NCBI RefSeq assembly: GCF_003614885.1
Contig: NZ_QZMS01000014.1
Location: 62,001 to 126,000, forward strand
Direction of reading: 5' to 3'
Source of the DNA: Photobacterium salinisoli
GTDB taxonomy: Bacteria; Pseudomonadota; Gammaproteobacteria; Enterobacterales; Vibrionaceae
Length of the DNA stretch: 64,000 nt
Every line of letters begins with the position of its first letter. Within the stretch, counting starts at the first letter, position 1. Below the pieces are notes generated by a model that did not search any database, had not been told where the DNA came from, and worked only from the letters and a program-made list of their open reading frames with translations. Positions 41,299-50,813 of the stretch are shown here, piece by piece. A program made the position numbers and the translations under genes.

Positions 41299-41326
41299 GA
41301 AATGTCATCCGCCCGGATGGCATTTC
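41299..41326 (+). terminator. Hairpin after rlmB, possible terminator
   Basis: A 12-bp stem, GAAATGTCATCC with GGATGGCATTTC (one G-T pair) and a GCCC loop, lies 25 bp after rlmB. The following bases (TGTCTGTGG) lack a proper T-run, so it may be an mRNA 3'-end stabiliser rather than a terminator. Confidence 0.45.
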
Positions 41327-41378
41327 TGTCTGTGGCGAAAATAAACGTCAGGACAAGGCGATATAACAGTACTTTTAG

Positions 41379-41407
41379 TTGCGCTGAGCGGTGTAATTCT
41401 GTACTAT
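41379..41407 (+). promoter_or_regulatory. Sigma-70 promoter of rpsF-priB-rpsR-rplI
   Basis: TTGCGC at 41379-41384, 17 bases, TACTAT at 41402-41407, with a GC-rich discriminator CTCGCGCC as in other growth-rate-controlled promoters. It implies a leader of about 90 bases. Confidence 0.65.
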
Positions 41408-41445
41408 CTCGCGCCTAAATTCTCGGTTTTATTTTTTCGTTCCTT

Positions 41446-41479
41446 GCTTCCCCAGGATAACCGAGCTGAACAGGGAAGC
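41446..41479 (+). promoter_or_regulatory. Candidate S6:S18 autoregulatory leader hairpin
   Basis: GCTTCCC (41446-41452) pairs with GGGAAGC (41473-41479) just before rpsF, and an unpaired ACCGAG segment with the CCG trinucleotide lies inside. A leader hairpin with a CCG bulge that binds the S6:S18 complex is known upstream of rpsF in many bacteria. The position and CCG fit, but I did not model the full motif. An alternative pairing CTCGGTT/AACCGAG is also possible. Confidence 0.45.
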
Positions 41480-41503
41480 TGAATAATCCGTAAGGAGCAA
41501 CCC

Positions 41504-41893
41504 ATGCGTCATTACGAAATCGTATTTATGGTGCACCCTGATCAAAGCGAGCAAGTTGCTGGCATGGTCGAGCGTTACACTGGTGCTATCAAAGATTCTG
41601 GCGGTCAAATCCACCGTCTGGAAGATTGGGGCCGTCGTCAACTGGCTTACCCAATCAACAAACTGCACAAAGCTCACTACGTTCTGATGAACGTTGAAGC
41701 CGAGCAGTCTGTGATCGACGAGCTGGAGTCAAGCTTCCGCTTCAACGATGCTGTGATCCGTAACATGATCATGCGCACTAAAGGCGCTATCACTGAGCCA
41801 TCTCCAATGATGAAGGCTAAAGAAGAGCGTGCCCCACGTCGTGAAGATCGTGCAGATGCACAATCTGAAGGTCTAATGGCCGACGCTGAGTAA
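41504..41893 (+). CDS. rpsF: 30S ribosomal protein S6
   Basis: 129 residues starting [18 protein letters not shown] with the typical [26 protein letters not shown] core. The C-terminal tail is acidic and ends MADAE, a single terminal Glu, the place where RimK (7353) would add glutamates. S6 pairs with S18 in the 30S platform. It is first in the operon, with TAAGGAG ahead of the ATG. Confidence 0.97.
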   Translation: MRHYEIVFMVHPDQSEQVAGMVERYTGAIKDSGGQIHRLEDWGRRQLAYPINKLHKAHYVLMNVEAEQSVIDELESSFRFNDAVIRNMIMRTKGAITEPSPMMKAKEERAPRREDRADAQSEGLMADAE

Positions 41894-41900
41894 TCATTGC

Positions 41901-42447
<547 letters not shown>

Positions 42448-42483
42448 TAGGCCCGGTTTAATTAAGTTTAAGAGGACAAGATA

Positions 42484-42936
42484 ATGCAAGTTATTCTACT
42501 TGATAAAATCGGTAACCTGGGCAGCCTTGGTGATCAGGTAAGCGTTAAAGCTGGTTATGCTCGTAACTTCCTGATCCCTCAGGGTAAAGCAGTTATGGCT
42601 ACTAAATCTAACGTTGAAATGTTTGAAGCTCGTCGTGCTGAGCTGGAAGCCAAAGTTGCAGAGCAACTGTCAGCTGCTCAAGCTCGCGCTGAGAAAGTTA
42701 ACGCTCTGGAAGCTGTTGTTATTGCTTCTAAAGCGGGTGACGAAGGCAAACTGTTCGGTTCAATCGGTACTCGTGATATCGCTGATGCAGTAACTGCTGC
42801 TGGCGTTGAAGTAGCGAAAAGCGAAGTACGTCTGCCAGAAGGTGCTCTGCGCACTACTGGTGAATATGAGATCAGCCTGCAGCTGCACTCTGACGTATTT
42901 GCAACAGTTAAGCTGGAAGTTGTTGCTGCTGAATAA
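42484..42936 (+). CDS. rplI: 50S ribosomal protein L9
   Basis: 150 residues, [19 protein letters not shown] with the [16 protein letters not shown] signature, a long connecting helix rich in Ala and Glu, and a C-terminal domain ending [13 protein letters not shown]. Codon use is strongly biased, as for the other ribosomal genes. The operon ends at the terminator 20 bp downstream. Confidence 0.97.
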   Translation: MQVILLDKIGNLGSLGDQVSVKAGYARNFLIPQGKAVMATKSNVEMFEARRAELEAKVAEQLSAAQARAEKVNALEAVVIASKAGDEGKLFGSIGTRDIADAVTAAGVEVAKSEVRLPEGALRTTGEYEISLQLHSDVFATVKLEVVAAE

Positions 42937-42956
42937 TCAGCACCGGCACTTCTGCG

Positions 42957-42987
42957 AAAAAACCAGCCTTAGGGCTGGTTTTTTTAT
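42957..42987 (+). terminator. Rho-independent terminator of the rpsF-rplI operon
   Basis: AAAAAACCAGCC, loop TTAG, GGCTGGTTTTTTT. Confidence 0.93.
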
Positions 42988-43023
42988 GTCCGTAGAACCG
43001 TGCTATCGGCGGGATAACTCAGA

Positions 43024-43791
43024 TCAGTAATGGAAGAGCAGGTTGATTGTCATGGTGCCGTCGCGCTTTTGCAGGCCGTCCGGTACCCAGCTGTTGAACT
43101 TCTGAGTGTTGCTGAGCTTAATGGCGATATGTTCTGAGATCGCACTGGTGAGCGATACCTGTGTTTCCAGCGTGCTGTTACTGTTACCGGCTATGCCTGT
43201 CAGCCGGACATTCAGCTCGACATCTTTGGACGGTTTCCATATCCAGCGGGTACTGCCACGCAGAATCAGCTCGTCAACGGTTTCAGGGACTATGATGTCA
43301 TCATCGTCAATTTCGTCGATGTTTGGCTCCTGATGACGGTAACCCGGACCGGCTTCTATTTCCATCATCATGTTTTCCAGCCGGATGACCCGGTAGCCGA
43401 TACCGGTTGCCAGGGTGAAATCCCTGAAATAGGGGCCATATTTGTCATCGATATAGCTGGTATTGCCCAGTACATACGCCCGTTCATTGATGATGAAGTC
43501 GCTCTGCAATTCGAGCTGGCCTTTACGTTTTTCTTCCTCACCGTCTTCTTCAGCCAGCAGGTATTTGGCTTCGACCTGCTGACGGAACTGATCTTTGACA
43601 TAGGTCAGCCCCAGCCGGGTATTGAGCGATTTGGTATTCGAATTGCCGGAAAGCGACTGGTATCCCAGTTCCAGTTCACTGGACCAGGGCGAGGTGATAG
43701 GCGGGAGCTCTGGCACCTCTTCTGCGCCAGCCTCAGCCATGATGAGCAGGCCGGATGTCAGCACAGGAAGCAGTATGCATTTATTTGCCAC
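43024..43791 (-). CDS. DUF481 outer-membrane beta-barrel protein
   Basis: 255 residues from a GTG at 43791, preceded by GGGAGGG at ideal distance; the frame opens four codons earlier at a TTG that would overlap that site. The signal peptide (VANKCILLPVLTSGLLIMAEA) is followed by alternating amphipathic strands typical of DUF481/YdiY-like barrels: LELGYQSLSGNSNTKSLN at the start, and a C-terminal strand ending in an aromatic (LLFHY), the usual BAM signal. Function unknown. It is convergent with rplI. Confidence 0.83.
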   Translation of the reverse strand: MANKCILLPVLTSGLLIMAEAGAEEVPELPPITSPWSSELELGYQSLSGNSNTKSLNTRLGLTYVKDQFRQQVEAKYLLAEEDGEEEKRKGQLELQSDFIINERAYVLGNTSYIDDKYGPYFRDFTLATGIGYRVIRLENMMMEIEAGPGYRHQEPNIDEIDDDDIIVPETVDELILRGSTRWIWKPSKDVELNVRLTGIAGNSNSTLETQVSLTSAISEHIAIKLSNTQKFNSWVPDGLQKRDGTMTINLLFHY

Positions 43792-44046
43792 GTGCCCTCC
43801 CAACTACAGACACAAGAAACGACGGCTAACACAAAAAAGTGCAGAAAAGGTGTAGGCGGCGCAGTGTAGCTGAAAAATGTCAGATGATCGTCAGGATGTT
43901 GCGCTATTAGACATAAATTTTGCTGAAGTGCCGTAAGATTGGGCAGCGCAGCGTTTACCGGGTCTTTTTTGTCTGGATGGCTGCCAGCTCGCAGGAATGT
44001 TCAGGTATACTAACAGGCCGGATTCAGGTCAAACGTGCAAGTGGTT

Positions 44047-45447
44047 ATGGCAGAGAAAAGTAAACCCAATCGTCCTAAAGACAGTCAGATGGATGCGCTC
44101 AAAATGCCGCCTCATTCGCTGGAGGCAGAGCAGTCAGTGCTTGGCGGCTTGTTGCTGGATAACGAGCGCTGGGACAGCGTTGCAGAAAAAGTGGTCGCGC
44201 GTGATTTTTACAGCCGTCCGCACCGGATGATTTTTGAGTCAGCTGCCGGGTTGCTGGAATCCGGCCAGCCGCTGGATCTGATCACCTTGTCAGAGCGTCT
44301 TGAGCTGCATGACCAGCTTGATGATGTCGGTGGCTTTGCCTATCTGGCCGAGTTAGCCAAAAACACACCTTCTGCGGCCAATATTACTGCCTATGCTGAG
44401 ATTGTCAGGGAGCGTGCGCTGATCCGCGACATGATTGGGGTCGCCAACGAGATTGCCGATGCCGGTTATGACCCTCAGGGCAGAACCAGCGTCGACCTGC
44501 TCGATATGGCAGAAAGCAAGGTGTTTGCCATTGCCGAGCAGCGGACCAATGAGAATGAAGGTCCGCAAAATGTCGATACCATTCTGGAAAAAACCCTGGA
44601 ACGTATCGAACTGTTGTATCAGTCACCTCAGGATGGTGTCACCGGGGTCTCGACCGGCTTTACCGATCTGAACAAGAAAACAGCGGGCCTGCAGGGCTCG
44701 GATCTGATTATTGTGGCAGCGCGTCCGTCTATGGGTAAAACGACGTTCGCGATGAACCTGTGTGAAAACGCGGCGATGGAGCAGGAAAAACCTGTGCTGA
44801 TTTTCTCGCTGGAGATGCCCGCCGAACAGATCATGATGCGTATGCTGGCGTCGCTGTCGCGGGTGGACCAGACCAAGATCCGTACCGGACAGCTGGACGA
44901 TGAAGACTGGGCGCGTATTTCGTCGACCATGGGCATACTGATGGAAAAGAAGAACATGTACATTGATGACAGTTCTGGTCTGACGCCGACCGATGTCCGC
45001 TCGCGTGCCCGCCGTATTGCCCGTGAACATGGTGGTCTTAGCATGATCATGGTCGACTACCTTCAGCTGATGCGTGTGCCTGGCTTACAGGATAACCGTA
45101 CGCTGGAAATTGCCGAGATTTCCCGCTCGCTGAAAGCCCTGGCGAAAGAGCTGAATGTGCCTGTGGTCGCGCTGTCTCAGCTTAACCGCTCGCTCGAGCA
45201 GCGTGCCGATAAGCGTCCGGTTAACTCGGACTTGCGTGAATCCGGTGCCATCGAGCAGGATGCGGACTTGATCATGTTCATCTACCGTGATGAGGTGTAT
45301 CACGAAGACAGTGCACTGAAAGGCATTGCAGAAATTATCATAGGTAAGCAGCGTAACGGACCGATTGGTAGCGTGCGCCTGACTTTCCAGGGCCAGTTTT
45401 CCCGCTTTGATAACTATGCCGGCCCGGCTTTTGATGATGAGTATTAG
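44047..45447 (+). CDS. dnaB: Replicative DNA helicase DnaB
   Basis: 466 residues from the ATG at 44047 (MAEKSKPNRPK); a GTG four codons upstream is the alternative. The N-terminal domain contains PPHSLEAEQSVLGGLLLDNERW. The RecA-like C-domain has ARPSMGKTTFAMN (Walker A), MIMVDYLQLM (Walker B) and the H4 motif GKQRNGPIG. No intein is present. It unwinds DNA 5'-3' at the fork. alr follows after 25 bp. Confidence 0.97.
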   Translation: MAEKSKPNRPKDSQMDALKMPPHSLEAEQSVLGGLLLDNERWDSVAEKVVARDFYSRPHRMIFESAAGLLESGQPLDLITLSERLELHDQLDDVGGFAYLAELAKNTPSAANITAYAEIVRERALIRDMIGVANEIADAGYDPQGRTSVDLLDMAESKVFAIAEQRTNENEGPQNVDTILEKTLERIELLYQSPQDGVTGVSTGFTDLNKKTAGLQGSDLIIVAARPSMGKTTFAMNLCENAAMEQEKPVLIFSLEMPAEQIMMRMLASLSRVDQTKIRTGQLDDEDWARISSTMGILMEKKNMYIDDSSGLTPTDVRSRARRIAREHGGLSMIMVDYLQLMRVPGLQDNRTLEIAEISRSLKALAKELNVPVVALSQLNRSLEQRADKRPVNSDLRESGAIEQDADLIMFIYRDEVYHEDSALKGIAEIIIGKQRNGPIGSVRLTFQGQFSRFDNYAGPAFDDEY

Positions 45448-45472
45448 TGTTAACCCAGCAGCAGGACAATGA

Positions 45473-46552
45473 ATGAAAGCAGCGACCGCCTATATTGATA
45501 CCGAGGCTTTGCGCCGGAACATGGCTCAGATCAGACAGCAGGCGCCCGGCTGCAAGTTGCTCGCCATGGTCAAAGCCAATGGTTACGGACACGGTCTGGA
45601 GCAGGTCGCGACCGGATTGCCGGATGCAGACGGCTTTGGTGTCGCGAGGATTGAGGAAGCCCTGTCGTTGCGTGCCTGCGGCGTGGTCAAACCTATTCTC
45701 CTGATGGAAGGCTTTTACTCGCCCTCGGATTTGCCTGTGCTGGTAACCAATAATATTCAGACTGTGGTTCACACTATAGAGCAGCTGGAGGCGCTGGAGC
45801 AGGCGTCGCTGGAGATGCCGGTGAAAGTCTGGCTGAAAATCGACAGCGGAATGCACCGTCTGGGTGTCCGGCCCGAGGAGTTTCAGCAGTTTGTCGATCG
45901 CTTGCACGCCAGCGAGAATGTAGCACAGCCACTGCGCTATATGAGTCATTTTGCCTGTGCCGATGAGCTGGACAGTCCGGTGACAGACAGCCAGATCCAA
46001 ACTTTTATGTCCCTGACACAAGGTTGTCGGGGGGAGCGCTCTCTGGCCAATTCCGCCGGAATTCTGGCCTGGCCGGACAGCCATCTGGAATGGATTCGTC
46101 CCGGTATTATCATGTACGGTATTTCGCCGTTCGCTGATAGGACGCATTCTGCCGAGGCGTTTGGCATGCAGCCTGTCATGACACTGACCTCCAGTGTGAT
46201 TGCGGTGCGGACGGTCAAGCAAGGGGAAGCGGTCGGCTATGGCGGCACCTGGGTCAGCGAGCGAGATACCAAAGTCGGTGTAGTGGCCATAGGTTATGGC
46301 GACGGTTATCCGCGCACAGCCCCGAACGGTACGCCTGTGCTGATCAACGGCCGCAGGGTGCCGATTGCAGGTCGGGTATCTATGGATATGCTGACGGTCG
46401 ATCTGGGGCCGGATGCCACCGATCGGGTGGGCGATGAAGCGGTATTATGGGGGCAGGGATTACCTGCCGAGGTGGTAGCCGAACATGTCGGTACCATAGC
46501 ATACGAGCTGGTCACCAAGCTGACATCGCGTGTGACCATGGCGTACCGGTGA
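45473..46552 (+). CDS. alr: Alanine racemase (housekeeping, cytoplasmic)
   Basis: A 359-residue fold type III PLP enzyme. The PLP lysine is Lys34 in [11 protein letters not shown], with the catalytic Tyr in AVGYGGTW at about residue 256. [12 protein letters not shown] near 301 is a family signature. There is no signal peptide. It supplies D-alanine for peptidoglycan. The dnaB-alr order is the same as in E. coli. Compare the periplasmic racemase at 8491. Confidence 0.96.
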   Translation: MKAATAYIDTEALRRNMAQIRQQAPGCKLLAMVKANGYGHGLEQVATGLPDADGFGVARIEEALSLRACGVVKPILLMEGFYSPSDLPVLVTNNIQTVVHTIEQLEALEQASLEMPVKVWLKIDSGMHRLGVRPEEFQQFVDRLHASENVAQPLRYMSHFACADELDSPVTDSQIQTFMSLTQGCRGERSLANSAGILAWPDSHLEWIRPGIIMYGISPFADRTHSAEAFGMQPVMTLTSSVIAVRTVKQGEAVGYGGTWVSERDTKVGVVAIGYGDGYPRTAPNGTPVLINGRRVPIAGRVSMDMLTVDLGPDATDRVGDEAVLWGQGLPAEVVAEHVGTIAYELVTKLTSRVTMAYR

Positions 46553-46568
46553 CAATGAAGAGATTGTT

Positions 46569-47918
46569 ATGCTGATCTCCTTATACTGCCGGGCATTATC
46601 CCCTACCAGTATCTTCCATCCCAGACAAGCCGTGGCTCATACCACGGCTTGGTTGTTTTCAGCCTTGCTCTGGACAGGCTATCCTGCGGTTGCCTGTGCC
46701 TCTGATGACGGTATTAAGATCAATACCGGCGGTTATGATGACGAGGGCGAACTGAGTTGGGCACAAGATTATGCCGTGGTGCCCTTTGCTTTTTATACCG
46801 ACAACATTGGCTTTGCTTTAGGCATGGCCGGGGTGGTCAAAGGTGTTATTCAGCCGCAGGCTTCACTGTTTGGTGCCGGGCTGAAAGGAAACAAGGGCAC
46901 CTGGCTGACTTACATGCGCGGCGATAATTTTCGGGTGAGCAACGACAGCCGCTGGCTGTTCGGTGCCGAGATCTACAACGCCGATTTTCAGCAGACCGAT
47001 TTTTATCTCGGCGAGGCAGCCAGCAATGACTCTGCTGCGCTCGATGCCTTTAATGCCAATGCCTATGATGCCAGATACCGGCTGTTTGCCCGCTATATCT
47101 TTCCGCTGGGCTCTGCAACGGCCAATCCTCTGGCTGCCCTGGCGCTGGAGCGCCCGCTGACCGGCAGTACCCCGTGGCAAAGCGGGATTACTTCTCTTGA
47201 ATTTCGCCCTTATTATCAGAGCCGACGTTTTCACGACTCTCCGCCTTTGCCCGACACGAAATTTGCCGACACGGATGAAGTCTGGGCGCTGGAAACCCGT
47301 CTGGAGTGGGATAACCTCAACAGTGAACATAACCCGAGCCAGGGGTCACACAGCCTGCTGACGGTGACCACAGATCCCGGCGGCAGCGAGCGGGAAAGCT
47401 GGTGGCAGTGGGAGCTGAGCCAGAGCTGGTTCTGGGATATCGGGCCTGCCGGCGATTGGTTTGATCAGCAGGTGATCGCCTTCAATGCCTATGTGTCGGA
47501 TGTGCCGAGCTGGAATCAGAGTGAGCAGGTCAATGGGCAAACCCGTTATCACCGGCCACCGGAGTTTGCCCGCGCCAGCCTGGGCGGGCTGTTTCGCCTG
47601 CGCAGTTATCCCGGCGGGCGTTTTTCTGATCGCAGTGCGCTCAGCTACAGCATGGAATACCGGGTCATGCCTGAGTGGCAACCGCTGAGTGGCTGGCCGG
47701 TGTTCGATTGGTACGATGTCCCTTGGTGGCAATGGGTACTATTTACCGATCTGGGCCGGGTGGCTGACGAGTTCGATCTTGCTGAACTGAACCGGGACAT
47801 GCGCTGGAGTGCCGGCGGCGCAGTGCGTTTTCAGGTGGAAGGAGTGGTGGTACGGGCTGAAATGGCCTGGGGAGAAGAGCAAAGCAGCTTTAATGTCATG
47901 GTGAATCAGCCGTTCTGA
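46569..47918 (+). CDS. BamA/TamA (Omp85)-family outer-membrane protein
   Basis: 449 residues with an N-terminal export signal after an unusually polar first 25 residues (a start further in is possible). The rest is beta-barrel: DYAVVPFAFYTDNIGFALG early, ARASLGGLFRLRSYPGGRFSDR around residue 345 (the conserved LxGFxxGRYRD-like loop of Omp85 proteins), and a C-terminal Phe (MVNQPF). POTRA domains are lacking, so it is a short Omp85 type. Cargo unknown. It lies 16 bp after alr. Confidence 0.75.
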   Translation: MLISLYCRALSPTSIFHPRQAVAHTTAWLFSALLWTGYPAVACASDDGIKINTGGYDDEGELSWAQDYAVVPFAFYTDNIGFALGMAGVVKGVIQPQASLFGAGLKGNKGTWLTYMRGDNFRVSNDSRWLFGAEIYNADFQQTDFYLGEAASNDSAALDAFNANAYDARYRLFARYIFPLGSATANPLAALALERPLTGSTPWQSGITSLEFRPYYQSRRFHDSPPLPDTKFADTDEVWALETRLEWDNLNSEHNPSQGSHSLLTVTTDPGGSERESWWQWELSQSWFWDIGPAGDWFDQQVIAFNAYVSDVPSWNQSEQVNGQTRYHRPPEFARASLGGLFRLRSYPGGRFSDRSALSYSMEYRVMPEWQPLSGWPVFDWYDVPWWQWVLFTDLGRVADEFDLAELNRDMRWSAGGAVRFQVEGVVVRAEMAWGEEQSSFNVMVNQPF

Positions 47919-47935
47919 GAGCGGTGCTTTCGCTG

Positions 47936-48121
47936 TTCGTCCTCCTTGTGAAGGGGGGAGCTAGGCGGGGGTTACCGGGCACTAACGCCAAATCCATGCC
48001 CGTCATACGAACCCCACCCTGACCCTCCCCTTGCCAAGGGGAGGGGAAACGCAAGACTCGCAGCAAACTCAATCAGTCCCTCCCCTATTTGAAGGGGGAG
48101 GCTAGGCGGGGGTTAATGGGG
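47936..48121. repeat. Three copies of a palindromic intergenic repeat
   Basis: A copy at 47941-47974 (CTCCTTG...AAGGGGGGAGCTAGGCGGGGGTTA) is followed by an inverted copy at 48009-48046 (AACCCCACCCTGACCCTCCCC...GGGGAGGGG), then a third direct copy at 48078-48115 (CCCTCCCC...AAGGGGGAGGCTAGGCGGGGGTTA). Each unit is itself a hairpin of C-rich and G-rich arms with a tail close to CTAGGCGGGGGTTA. It looks like a REP/MITE-type mobile palindrome that sits between genes in many marine gammaproteobacteria. It separates the Omp85 gene from the convergent ligase gene and may also end transcripts. Confidence 0.7.
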
Positions 48122-48128
48122 CCCAGAT

Positions 48129-49595
48129 TCAAAATCCGCGCAGCTGAATGCGGCGCAGAAATTCTGTCATCACCCGATCGTAGAGTAGATCGCCGAGGAA
48201 GGCATCTTCGACTTTATGATCGATACTCGGATTGTCGTTCACTTCAATGACCACCACCTGACCATTCACTTCCTTCAGATCGACGCCGTACAGACCAGAG
48301 CCAATCTGGTTGGCCGCTTTGAGTGCGACATCGATAACATTCTTCGGCACCTGTTTTAAATCCAGCGTTTCAAAGCCGCCCGAGGTGACCCGGCCGCTGT
48401 TGTGGTGCTGGTATATCTGCCAGTGGCCACGGCTCATATAGTATTTACAGGCAAACAGCGGCTGACGGTTGAGAATACCAATCCGCCAGTCAAAATCTGT
48501 CGGCAGAAATTCCTGCGCCAGAATCAGTGTGCTGCGCGCAAACAGGGTATCCATTTGGGTCAGCAGCTCTTCACGGTTTTTGACTTTTACCACGCCGACG
48601 GAAAAAGCACCGTCCGGCACTTTCAGCACCATAGGAAAACCTATGTCGTTTTCGGCCTGCTCAAGCCAGTTAGGATCAAAGCTTTTCAGCACCACACTTT
48701 TCGGGGTCGGCACTTTATGCAAGCGCAGCAATTCAGTGAGAAACACCTTGTTGGTGCATTTCATGATGGATTCCGGATCGTCCATTACGATCAAACCCAG
48801 CTTCTCGGCCGTTTTGGCAAAGCGGTAAGTGAAGTTGCCGATATTGGTAGTGGCGCGAATGAACAGGCCATCAAACTCACCCAGCCGGGAGAGGTCATCC
48901 GGCGTAATAGGCTGCAGCCGCATGCCCAGGCGCTTGGCGGCTTTCTTAAAGTTATGCAGTGCCGCACTGTCTGACGGCGGCATCTTTTCGTTCGGATCGA
49001 TCAGCAAGGCCAGATCGTAGCGCGCATTCTTGCTGGGCTTGGGTGAGCGCCATACCTTGTTAGAGAAACGTTCCAGCGCGTCGGCAAATAAATCCTGCTC
49101 AGGATCCGTCAAATCCTGAAACGGGAACGGCGTGATTTGATCAACCTGCCAGTGCGAATCGGAGCGGCGGATGATCACTTTAATCACAGGCACCATGAAG
49201 TGCTCGAACAGGCGGCGAGCCATTTTTTCAAAGCCAGGCACTTTGGACTGGCCAAAGTATATTTTTTCTTCGAGCTGATCCCCAGACGACTGCAGCTGAT
49301 GAGCAAAAGCTTTCTCCAGCTGGTCTGACGGTACCGACAACAAGAAGGGCTGAGACAAGTCATTGATTGTCATTACACGGGGAATCACCCTGTGCCCGCG
49401 GGCTTCGGCCATCAGCGAGCAGTAATAACCGCTGCTCATGTAGCCGTAGTCCCGGCACAGGTTAATGACCTGAGTGGCTTTGTTTTCACAAAACGCGCCC
49501 TGCTGCAAATAGGTATCGACAGTGACAACCCTGTCAGAGGGAAAGTACTGCCGCCAGTCACTGTCGTTGTCGGTAATAATGAGGACTTTTGTCAT
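48129..49595 (-). CDS. RimK-like ATP-grasp ligase with N-terminal RLAN-type domain
   Basis: A 488-residue protein from the ATG at 49595, with AGGTG ahead; a GTG four codons upstream is possible. The first ~150 residues (KVLIITDNDSDWRQYFPSD, RDYGYMSSGYYCSLMAEARGH) match the uncharacterised RimK-like ATP-grasp N-terminal domain. The ATP-grasp part at about 220-480 has FPMVLKVPDGAFSVGVVKV as ATP loop and VVIEVNDNPSIDHKVED as metal site. Such ligases add amino acids to peptides, proteins or small molecules. It is divergent, across about 75 bp, from a GNAT/C39-peptidase fusion, a pairing conserved in gammaproteobacteria and proposed to form a peptide-modification system. Substrate unknown. Confidence 0.85.
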   Translation of the reverse strand: MTKVLIITDNDSDWRQYFPSDRVVTVDTYLQQGAFCENKATQVINLCRDYGYMSSGYYCSLMAEARGHRVIPRVMTINDLSQPFLLSVPSDQLEKAFAHQLQSSGDQLEEKIYFGQSKVPGFEKMARRLFEHFMVPVIKVIIRRSDSHWQVDQITPFPFQDLTDPEQDLFADALERFSNKVWRSPKPSKNARYDLALLIDPNEKMPPSDSAALHNFKKAAKRLGMRLQPITPDDLSRLGEFDGLFIRATTNIGNFTYRFAKTAEKLGLIVMDDPESIMKCTNKVFLTELLRLHKVPTPKSVVLKSFDPNWLEQAENDIGFPMVLKVPDGAFSVGVVKVKNREELLTQMDTLFARSTLILAQEFLPTDFDWRIGILNRQPLFACKYYMSRGHWQIYQHHNSGRVTSGGFETLDLKQVPKNVIDVALKAANQIGSGLYGVDLKEVNGQVVVIEVNDNPSIDHKVEDAFLGDLLYDRVMTEFLRRIQLRGF

Positions 49596-49670
49596 CTTTT
49601 TCTTCACCTATAGCCTTACGGCTAATTTTGGGATTAAATCGAACTAGTCCACTCAAGCGTGAATAAGTCC

Positions 49671-50756
49671 ATGATAGTCCGTATTGCACAGCTTTATGAT
49701 CTAGATAGTTTAAATGCTCTGGAGGCTCAGCTTTTTGACGGGGATCGTATTTCTCCCCGTCAGATGCGGCGGTTTATTAAATCACCCCAGAGCGTGCTGT
49801 ATGTCGCGGAAGATGAAGGCCGGATAGCTGGCTATGGACTGGTGTTGTTTCACCGGGGCACCCAGCTGGCGCGGTTGTATTCCCTTGCCGTCGATCCCGT
49901 TTATCGCGGCAGGCACATTGCTCAGCAGTTATTGTCTGCCTGTGAAGCGGCGGCGCTGGAAAACGGTTTCAATACATTAAGGCTGGAAGTGCGTAATGAC
50001 AATGTCGCAGCGCGAAATCTTTATGAAAAATGCGGTTATAAACCATTAAAAATTTTAATCCATTATTACGATGATCTGGCTGATGGCGTCAGGATGCAAA
50101 AACGTCTGAGCCCTATGGAAGCTAAGCATTTGCTACCGCTTCCTTTGTATGTGCAGACCACGCCATTTACCTGTGGTCCGGCATGCTTAATGATGAGTCT
50201 GTCTTATCTGGATTCTGAATTTCAGCCCAGTCGCCAGCTGGAAATGCAGTTGTGGCGAGAGGCCACCACTATCTTCATGGCATCGGGTCACGGCGGGTGC
50301 AGCGGACAGGGGCTGGCGCTGGCGGCTTACCGGCGCGGGTGCAAGGTGGAATTGTGGGCACAGTCACTCTCCACACCTTTTATCGACAGTGTCCGCGATC
50401 CCAAGAAAAAGGACATTATCGAACTGGTCCATCAGGATTTTTGTCAGCAACTGGATGAGGCTGGGGTGCCAGTGGTGGACGCTATGCCGGCGGTCAGCCA
50501 GATAGAAGAGTGGCTGAAACAGGGCTGCTGCTTGCTGATGTTGATCAGTACCTACCGTTTCAATGGCTGCAAAGAGCCGCACTGGATTGTGCTGAGCGGC
50601 GTCAGCGATCAATTCTTTTTCTTTCATGATCCCTTTGCCGAAGACAAGGCCGACAGCAGCCATCGTGCTCATATTCCGCTCAATAAAGCCGGCCTGAACC
50701 AGATCCTCGGTTTTGGCCGCCAGAAGCAGACGGCCTGTGTGGTGATTAAGCCTTAG
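49671..50756 (+). CDS. GNAT acetyltransferase fused to a C39-like peptidase
   Basis: 361 residues from the ATG at 49671; a GTG 12 bases upstream is the alternative. Residues 1-150 are a GNAT domain: LYSLAVDPVYRGRHIAQQLL is the acetyl-CoA loop, NVAARNLYEKCGYKP the end of the fold. Residues 155-361 are a papain-like C39 domain: TTPFTCGPACLMM with the nucleophile Cys, EPHWIVLSGV with the His, and FFHDPF with the Asp. There is no signal peptide, so both activities are cytoplasmic. Divergent from the ATP-grasp ligase, it may trim or acetylate what the ligase modifies. That link is inference from genome context. Confidence 0.82.
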   Translation: MIVRIAQLYDLDSLNALEAQLFDGDRISPRQMRRFIKSPQSVLYVAEDEGRIAGYGLVLFHRGTQLARLYSLAVDPVYRGRHIAQQLLSACEAAALENGFNTLRLEVRNDNVAARNLYEKCGYKPLKILIHYYDDLADGVRMQKRLSPMEAKHLLPLPLYVQTTPFTCGPACLMMSLSYLDSEFQPSRQLEMQLWREATTIFMASGHGGCSGQGLALAAYRRGCKVELWAQSLSTPFIDSVRDPKKKDIIELVHQDFCQQLDEAGVPVVDAMPAVSQIEEWLKQGCCLLMLISTYRFNGCKEPHWIVLSGVSDQFFFFHDPFAEDKADSSHRAHIPLNKAGLNQILGFGRQKQTACVVIKP

Positions 50757-50813
50757 CAAGTGTCGTCTTGGGCGTTGGCCTTGTCATTATCGTCAGGGGC
50801 AGCATGCGGAGTG

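Noticed and set aside
47936..48121. CRISPR array
   Set aside because: Only three units, in alternating orientation, without regular spacers, and no cas genes.
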